DNA of 16,789 nt from an uncultured Oscillibacter sp. (lineage in GTDB: Bacteria > Bacillota > Clostridia > Oscillospirales > Oscillospiraceae), in NCBI GenBank assembly GCA_910585165.1, contig CAJUBX010000049.1, positions 1 to 16,789 on the forward strand, written 5' to 3'. Shown in pieces: positions 13,771-16,789 of this stretch. The notes below the pieces were generated by a model, which did not search any database, had not been told where the DNA came from, and saw only the letters and a program-made list of their open reading frames with translations. The translations under genes and the position numbers were made by a program. Every line of letters begins with the position of its first letter. Position 1 is the first letter of the stretch.

Positions 13771-13814
13771 GCAAAAAATCACGCAAAAAACTTTCATTTT
13801 GCGTGATTTTTTGC
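13771..13814. terminator. 18-bp perfect AT-rich hairpin, bidirectional terminator-like
   Basis: Bases 13771-13788 (GCAAAAAATCACGCAAAA) pair perfectly with 13797-13814 around an eight-base loop. Each arm ends in an A- or T-run, so either strand would give a GC core (TCACGC/GCGTGA) flanked by U's. It lies downstream of the lipoprotein terminator and upstream of hppA and probably insulates the hppA promoter. Confidence 0.65.
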
Positions 13815-13858
13815 GTGATGCGCCGGGGAAACACGCCCGTGCCACGCACCGTTTTGCG

Positions 13859-13897
13859 AAAAAATTCCCCCAGGACTCATTTTTTGCCCGGGGGGAA
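13859..13897 (-). terminator. Intrinsic terminator of the lipoprotein gene
   Basis: On the minus strand TTCCCCC (13897-13891) pairs with GGGGGAA (13871-13865), with further pairing inside (GGGC with GTCC, one G-T). It is followed at once by six T's (13864-13859). It starts about 18 bp after the lipoprotein stop codon, an ordinary position for a rho-independent terminator. Confidence 0.8.
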
Positions 13898-13914
13898 GAA
13901 TTTCTCACATATTT

Positions 13915-14538
13915 TCAGTAAATCATCCGGAAATCAGTGAAGACCCAGCGGCCGTCCACCAGGGCGTAAGGAAAAGACCAGCTCTCCAGGCCCACAACGG
14001 TCTCGCCGTCCTCACCCAGCAGGTCCACAATCACATTGACGGAAAAAGCGTTCTCCTCCAGCCGTTCCACCTCCGCCCGGGCTTCGCCCTTTCCGGCTTC
14101 CCTCTCCCGGCCCGTTCCGGCGGCGAACAGCGCACCGTTTACGTCCTGATACCGCACGCGGGCGGTCTTTCCATCCAGAAGGCGGTCGGCCACCTCTTGG
14201 GAGAACACGCCCCGCAGATAGGCCCGCAGGTCCTCCAGCTCCTCAATGCCCTCCATATCCACCCGGTAATAGATCTCGCCGTTTACCGAGGCGGATTCGC
14301 CGGAGGTGGGCAGAGGGGCCAGGTCAAACCAGCCGTAGACCCGCAGCGCCCGTTCGTAAGCCGCCAGGACCTCCTCCTCCGGCAGGGGCCGGGCGGAGGA
14401 CTCCACCATGGAGGAGCTCATAAGTTCCGTTTGTTCCGGCGGCGCAGGCGGCGTTCCCGGGGCGCTCTCCCCTTTGGAAGGCGCGGCGCAGCCCGCCAGC
14501 AGCAGCGTAAACAGCAGTGAGGCAATGGTTTTGCGCAT
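13915..14538 (-). CDS. Predicted lipoprotein of unknown function
   Basis: The 207-residue protein begins with a lipoprotein signal peptide: MRK, a hydrophobic stretch, then the lipobox LLAGC with the acylated cysteine at residue 17. It is therefore expected on the outer face of the membrane. A Pro/Ser/Glu-rich linker (about 18-52) leads to a compact domain (about 55-207) with conserved-looking features AYERALRVYGWFDLAPL, NGEIYYRVD, LRAYLRGVFSQEVADRLL and the ending DGRWVFTDF. The layout weakly recalls IseA/YoeB-type or NTF2-like secreted domains; this is by eye only and no family is claimed. The ATG at 14538 is preceded by AAGGGGGA. No clear promoter is visible upstream. It is isolated from its neighbours by terminators on both sides. 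Confidence 0.85.
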   Translation of the reverse strand: MRKTIASLLFTLLLAGCAAPSKGESAPGTPPAPPEQTELMSSSMVESSARPLPEEEVLAAYERALRVYGWFDLAPLPTSGESASVNGEIYYRVDMEGIEELEDLRAYLRGVFSQEVADRLLDGKTARVRYQDVNGALFAAGTGREREAGKGEARAEVERLEENAFSVNVIVDLLGEDGETVVGLESWSFPYALVDGRWVFTDFRMIY

Positions 14539-14726
14539 AGCGGCGTCCCCCTTTCACCGGCCCGGCGGCCTTCGTCCTTCCAGCGGAGCAATTATCCGTT
14601 TCAAAACCTTTCTTTAGTTCAAATCTATCATATCCAGGGGAAAAACGCCATAAAAATTTTCTATAAAAACCACGATTTTTCGGAGCCTTTTTTGACGTGT
14701 TATACAGCATCTGGTAGGTAATGGAA

Positions 14727-14754
14727 AAGCCCGCCCCAGATAGGGGGCGGGCTT
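14727..14754 (-). terminator. GC-rich intrinsic terminator, second in tandem after the peptide gene
   Basis: AAGCCCGCCCC (14727-14737) pairs perfectly over eleven bases with GGGGCGGGCTT (14744-14754). On the minus strand the stem is followed by TTTT including its closing pairs; on the plus strand the tail is TTCGCTTTCTT, which is weaker. No plus-strand gene leads into it, so it most likely acts on leftward transcripts from the peptide gene or beyond. Confidence 0.65.
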
Positions 14755-14853
14755 CGCTTTCTTCGATTTCCCAGCGAGGCAATATGTCAGAGGCTGCGGC
14801 CGCCGGTCTCAGGGGACCGCCATATCGTCAACGGGCAGGCGCCCGGTCCGCAG

Positions 14854-14882
14854 AAAAAGAAAAACCCACGCCGACGGCGTGG
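14854..14882 (-). terminator. Intrinsic terminator of the 27-aa peptide gene
   Basis: On the minus strand CCACGCC (14882-14876) pairs with GGCGTGG (14872-14866) around a three-base loop, followed by G and then TTTTTCTTTTT (14864-14854). It starts nine bases after the peptide stop codon. Confidence 0.85.
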
Positions 14883-14891
14883 CTTCCGGTT

Positions 14892-14975
14892 TCAGCGATC
14901 GCTGTGAGTCCAAGGCTCATCCAGAAAGATCATGTCGTCCAAATCGTCCGGTAACGCTTGTGTAAATAGTCTCAT
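14892..14975 (-). CDS. 27-aa acidic peptide, unknown function
   Basis: This is a very short ORF, but it has every element of a real gene. Its ATG at 14975 sits 9 nt after a strong GAGGAG ribosome site (14990-14985). A promoter with extended -10 lies upstream and an intrinsic terminator begins nine bases after the TGA. The peptide starts MRLFTQALPDD, is rich in aspartate in its middle (DDLDD, then a hydrophobic MIFL and DEPW) and ends WTHSDR. It has no cysteine, no signal peptide and no membrane segment. It does not look like an AgrD or standard bacteriocin precursor, and I recognise no family. It could be a regulatory or signalling peptide, a small protein-binding factor, or the coding part of a dual-function small RNA. 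No transport or modification gene lies beside it. Confidence 0.65.
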   Translation of the reverse strand: MRLFTQALPDDLDDMIFLDEPWTHSDR

Positions 14976-15010
14976 ATCTATAATCTCCTCTCTTGAAATT
15001 TCTGTAAGAA

Positions 15011-15039
15011 ATGATACCACATCCGCAAATAGAATGCAA
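15011..15039 (-). promoter_or_regulatory. Promoter of the 27-aa peptide gene
   Basis: On the minus strand TTGCAT (15039-15034) and TATCAT (15016-15011) are 17 bases apart, and TGG directly before the latter makes an extended -10. The predicted start is near 15004, giving a leader of about 29 nt that contains the ribosome site. Confidence 0.7.
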
Positions 15040-15182
15040 GAGGAATTTTCTGTATTTCATAATTTTTTCACATTTTGCCTCGACGAGTTTCGGCACTCCG
15101 CCCTAAGGTTGGCCTTTTCGCGGCAAGCCGCACGAAGTTTTCTGTATCCCCTCTGCCGTTCTTTGTGTATTTTTCCTCTCGC

Positions 15183-15208
15183 CAGGGAAATACTCCCTGT
15201 GCTATACT
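15183..15208 (+). promoter_or_regulatory. Extended -10 promoter with adjoining inverted repeat (possible operator) for the phosphoesterase gene
   Basis: TGC-TATACT (TATACT at 15203-15208) is an extended -10 without a recognisable -35. Immediately upstream, CAGGGA (15183-15188) and TCCCTG (15194-15199) form a perfect inverted repeat with five bases between, covering the -35/-10 spacer. A repressor or spacer-binding activator site is a reasonable inference. Confidence 0.45.
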
Positions 15209-15252
15209 GCTTTATTATGAGATAACCGCCCTTTTCCGGCGAGGAGGTGTCT

Positions 15253-16110
15253 ATGGACAGGCATTCCAAACGGCCCCGCCGCAGGGGAAGGCTGCTGTTT
15301 CTGGCGGTCCTGGTACTTTTGGCGGGGCTCTATGTCCGCTGGGGCAACACGGCCCTGCAAACCGCATCCTTTTCCCCCGCCCTCCGAGACCTGCCTCCGG
15401 GCTTTGACGGCTGCCGCTTTGTGGTGCTGGGGGATTTGCACTCCACCTTTTTCGGAGAAAAAAACGAAGCGCTCCTGGAGGCCGTCCGGGCCCAGGAGCC
15501 GGAATACATTTTCTTAGTGGGGGATCTGCTGGACGCGTTCCGGGAGGTCCCGGAGAACTACGCGGAGGAAACGGCGGCGGGCCTTGCGGCCATTGCCCCC
15601 ACGTACTACGTTACCGGCAACCATGAGTGGGCCCTGGGGGAGGTAGGCTCCTTGAAAAAGGCCCTGGAGGCCCAGGGCGTGACGGTGCTGTCCAACGGGT
15701 TCGTGCCGCTGGAGCGGGGCGGGGACACGGCGGTTCTGGCGGGCATCGACGACCCCAACGGCTATGCGGACCAGAAGCCCCCGGAAACCCTGGCGGAGGA
15801 GGTGCGGGCCGCCTATGGCGACCCCTTCTGGATGCTGCTGGCCCACCGGAACAACTACTTCCCGGAGCGCTACAGCCTGCTGGGGGCGGACCTGGTGATT
15901 TCCGGACACGGCCACGGCGGCCTTGTCCGCCTTCCCTTCACCGACGGGCTGGTGTCCACGGACCGGCGGCTGTTCCCCTCCTACACGGCGGGCCTGTACG
16001 AGAAAAACGGCTCCACGCTGTTCGTCACCCGGGGGCTGGGAAATACGGGGGCCACCTTCCGGCTGTTCAACCGCCCGGAGGTGGCGGTGGTCACCCTGCG
16101 GAGGGGATAA
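15253..16110 (+). CDS. Membrane-anchored metallophosphoesterase (YkuE/YaeI type)
   Basis: This is a calcineurin-like phosphoesterase with a two-metal centre. The 285-residue protein starts with a very basic segment and one membrane helix (about 13-29), so the domain probably faces outward. Metal ligands are in order: GDLH (60-63), GD in LVGDLLD (90-91), GNHEW (122-126), AHR (197-199) and GHGHGG (218-223). The final GHxHGG plus the size fit the YkuE/YaeI group, proposed to act on lipid-linked pyrophosphates such as UDP-diacylglucosamine or similar; the actual substrate is unknown. I chose the ATG at 15253 because AGGAGGTG (15242-15249) precedes it; an in-frame GTG at 15247 lies inside that site. 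Its 3' end overlaps the convergent 70-aa gene by 20 bp. Confidence 0.9.
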   Translation: MDRHSKRPRRRGRLLFLAVLVLLAGLYVRWGNTALQTASFSPALRDLPPGFDGCRFVVLGDLHSTFFGEKNEALLEAVRAQEPEYIFLVGDLLDAFREVPENYAEETAAGLAAIAPTYYVTGNHEWALGEVGSLKKALEAQGVTVLSNGFVPLERGGDTAVLAGIDDPNGYADQKPPETLAEEVRAAYGDPFWMLLAHRNNYFPERYSLLGADLVISGHGHGGLVRLPFTDGLVSTDRRLFPSYTAGLYEKNGSTLFVTRGLGNTGATFRLFNRPEVAVVTLRRG

Positions 16111-16303
16111 AGGGCTCTTCCCGCAGGGCAGCGGAAATCTGCGCGCCCATGCTCAGGCCGTAATAAAAGGAATAGAGGCCCCGGATCACCGCCGGGTCCC
16201 CCCGGAGGTAGTCCGGCCAGTCCTTTTGCTCGGGGATGATGACCTCTGAAAAGTAAAGGTCTTCGACAATTTGGGGGATGTCGTTCACCGTTTTCGCCTC
16301 CAT
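16091..16303 (-). CDS. Hypothetical 70-aa protein divergent from an XRE regulator (weakly DUF6809-like)
   Basis: The frame encodes 70 residues from ATG 16303, or 73 from ATG 16312; neither has a strong ribosome site. A promoter start near 16322 would leave only a 10-19 nt leader. The N-terminal IPQIVEDLYFSEVIIPEQ and the C-terminal LYSFYYGLSMGAQISAAL resemble, by eye, the two ends of DUF6809-type small proteins often found near XRE regulators in gut clostridia. The middle is shorter, so the match is tentative. There is no signal peptide or membrane helix. It is transcribed away from the XRE gene from a near-consensus promoter, and its end overlaps the phosphoesterase gene by 20 bp. A toxin or antitoxin role is possible but not shown. 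Confidence 0.65.
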   Translation of the reverse strand: MEAKTVNDIPQIVEDLYFSEVIIPEQKDWPDYLRGDPAVIRGLYSFYYGLSMGAQISAALREEPFIPSAG

Positions 16304-16305
16304 TC

Positions 16306-16352
16306 CACACATAATTAAGTATAGTTTGATTGTATCACACCTATTTAGGTAT
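16306..16352. promoter_or_regulatory. Two operator-like repeats, 30 bp apart, in the divergent XRE intergenic region
   Basis: Bases 16306-16322 and 16336-16352 match at 14 of 17 positions (CACAC then TA.TTA.GTAT) and start exactly 30 bp apart, about three helical turns. The right copy contains the palindrome ACCTA-TT-TAGGT (16339-16350), located in the spacer of the minus-strand promoter. The left copy is an imperfect version next to TATAGT (16320-16325), a possible plus-strand -10. They are likely binding sites for the adjacent XRE protein. Confidence 0.55.
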
Positions 16353-16357
16353 GTCAA
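16329..16357 (-). promoter_or_regulatory. Near-consensus promoter of the 70-aa gene
   Basis: On the minus strand TTGACA (16357-16352) and TACAAT (16334-16329) are separated by 17 bases, with TGA just before the -10 (extended). The spacer holds a perfect palindrome, so a bound regulator would occlude the promoter. The predicted start is near 16322. Confidence 0.8.
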
Positions 16358-16366
16358 GGGGGAAGT

Positions 16367-16585
16367 ATGGAATTTGCGGAGAAGCTTAAAATGCTGAGAA
16401 AAGAGCTGCGCATGTCTCAGCCCGCCGTTGCGGCGGAGATGGGACTTTCCATGCGCGGGTATCAAAATTTGGAGCTGGGCACGGAACCCCGGTACAGCTC
16501 CCTTTTGCGCGTAGCCGAATTCTATGACGTGTCCGTGGACTGGCTGATGGGCCGGACGGAAAACCGTACCGCCCACCGGAGCTGA
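16367..16585 (+). CDS. XRE/Cro-type helix-turn-helix regulator
   Basis: This 72-residue protein is almost entirely one Cro/C1 HTH domain (about 6-61): LRKELRMSQPAVAAEMGLSMRGYQNLELG forms the helix-turn-helix with recognition helix near residues 28-36, and VAEFYDVSVDWLMGRTE closes the five-helix bundle in the usual XRE way. There is no effector or protease domain. The ATG at 16367 follows AAGGGGG with short spacing, and an in-frame stop immediately upstream rules out a longer form. It is divergent from the 70-aa gene, with two operator-like repeats between, suggesting autoregulation and control of that neighbour. The mnmG ATG lies 4 bp after its stop, so it probably cotranscribes with mnmG. 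Confidence 0.92.
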   Translation: MEFAEKLKMLRKELRMSQPAVAAEMGLSMRGYQNLELGTEPRYSSLLRVAEFYDVSVDWLMGRTENRTAHRS

Positions 16586-16589
16586 AGCC

Positions 16590-16789
16590 ATGCGGGAATT
16601 TCAAGCCGGACGCTATGACATTGCCGTGGTCGGCGCGGGCCACGCCGGCATCGAGGCCGCCCTGGCCGCCGCCCGGCTGGGGATGGAGACCGCCGTGTTC
16701 ACCATCAATCTGGACGCAGTGGGCAACATGCCCTGCAACCCCGCCATCGGCGGCACCGGCAAGGGCCATCTGGTCCGGGAGCTGGACGC
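16590..16789 (+). CDS. mnmG: tRNA uridine-5-carboxymethylaminomethyl modification enzyme MnmG, N-terminal part (3' truncated)
   Basis: MnmG (GidA), with MnmE, installs the carboxymethylaminomethyl group at wobble uridine 34 of certain tRNAs using FAD. Only 66 codons are inside the window. They contain the FAD-binding Rossmann motif VVGAGHAGIEAALAAARLG and the family signature MPCNPAIGGTGKGHLVRELD, which separates MnmG from other flavoproteins. The ATG at 16590 lies 4 bp after the XRE stop with CGGAG upstream. MnmG usually follows mnmE; here an XRE gene takes that place. Confidence 0.95.
   Translation, partial: MREFQAGRYDIAVVGAGHAGIEAALAAARLGMETAVFTINLDAVGNMPCNPAIGGTGKGHLVRELD

Larger units (their letters stand above)
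13584..13914. other. AT-rich spacer without genes
   Basis: This stretch between the hppA promoter and the lipoprotein stop is clearly AT-richer than its surroundings. It holds two terminator-like hairpins (listed separately) and a direct repeat GCAAATTTT at 13678 and 13710. I see no credible ORF: the only frame of about 60 codons on the minus strand (13726-13908) runs through both hairpins and has no ribosome site. Confidence 0.6.
14539..14891. other. Gene-free stretch with tandem hairpins between lipoprotein and peptide genes
   Basis: There is no credible protein gene here. The AT-rich part (about 14585-14700) upstream of the lipoprotein gene contains -10-like words on the minus strand (TATGAT near 14620, GATAAT near 14595) but no matching -35. 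The rest carries two terminators (listed separately) and, between them, two small hairpins: CGGTC/GACCG (14804-14819) and CGGGC/GCCCG (14832-14845). Confidence 0.5.

Noticed and set aside
13726..13908. Minus-strand 60-codon frame between lipoprotein and hppA
   Set aside because: It reads through two strong hairpins, has no ribosome site, and its composition is unlike its neighbours.
14585..14660. Promoter for the lipoprotein gene
   Set aside because: -10-like words TATGAT and GATAAT occur, but no -35 is present at 16-18 bp spacing (the nearest TTGAAC is 20 bp away).
14919..15060. Minus-strand 47-codon frame starting at ATG 15060 and overlapping the 27-aa peptide gene
   Set aside because: It has no ribosome site, and the promoter of the peptide gene lies inside it.
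14932..15225. Plus-strand 97-codon frame upstream of the phosphoesterase gene
   Set aside because: It crosses the peptide gene and both promoters and has no ribosome site or recognisable motif.
15247..15252. GTG at 15247 as the phosphoesterase start
   Set aside because: The codon lies inside the AGGAGGTG ribosome site that serves ATG 15253.
1..16789. CRISPR arrays, tRNA or rRNA genes, insertion sequences, prophage genes
   Set aside because: No spaced direct-repeat array, cloverleaf-like sequence, transposase motif or phage structural motif was seen on either strand.

Overview
The window is GC-rich (roughly 60 %) Bacillota DNA, most likely from a gut clostridium of the Oscillospiraceae type (Flavonifractor, Lawsonibacter and Oscillibacter relatives). 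The genus is an inference. It rests on gene content and order, strong AGGAGG-type ribosome sites, TTG starts, sigma-A-like promoters and fusion of NadD to YqeK.

Bases 1-7530 hold a dense plus-strand housekeeping cluster: the 3' end of smc, a small zinc-ribbon membrane protein, ftsY, a second small zinc-ribbon protein, rph, rdgB, an unrecognised 118-aa gene, yhbY, a nadD-yqeK fusion, an LCP-family wall-polymer ligase and rsfS. Genes overlap or sit a few bases apart. The cluster joins chromosome organisation, membrane protein targeting, RNA maturation, nucleotide-pool cleaning, ribosome assembly, NAD synthesis and envelope assembly. A structured region and an intrinsic terminator close it. That terminator physically overlaps a near-consensus promoter for malQ.

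Bases 7826-11238 carry malQ (4-alpha-glucanotransferase) and a Na/Pi-cotransporter-type protein with a PhoU-like tail. A perfect 19-bp bidirectional terminator separates the latter from the convergent minus-strand hppA (membrane pyrophosphatase, potassium-dependent signature), which has a clear promoter. Further right on the minus strand are an AT-rich spacer with two terminators, a lipoprotein gene, tandem terminators, and a complete miniature transcription unit (promoter, ribosome site, 27-codon ORF, terminator) for an unknown acidic peptide.

The right end holds a membrane-anchored metallophosphoesterase (plus) and a 70-aa protein (minus) whose end overlaps it. Next come a divergent XRE-type regulator and the first 66 codons of mnmG. 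The XRE/70-aa intergenic region has a near-consensus promoter and two 17-bp operator-like repeats exactly 30 bp apart.

No tRNA, rRNA, CRISPR array, insertion sequence or phage gene was seen. The most unusual signals are the 27-aa peptide unit; an RF2-like +1 frameshift context at the end of the first zinc-ribbon gene, followed by an out-of-frame zinc-knuckle tail; the fused terminator/promoter before malQ; and the small XRE module in front of mnmG.
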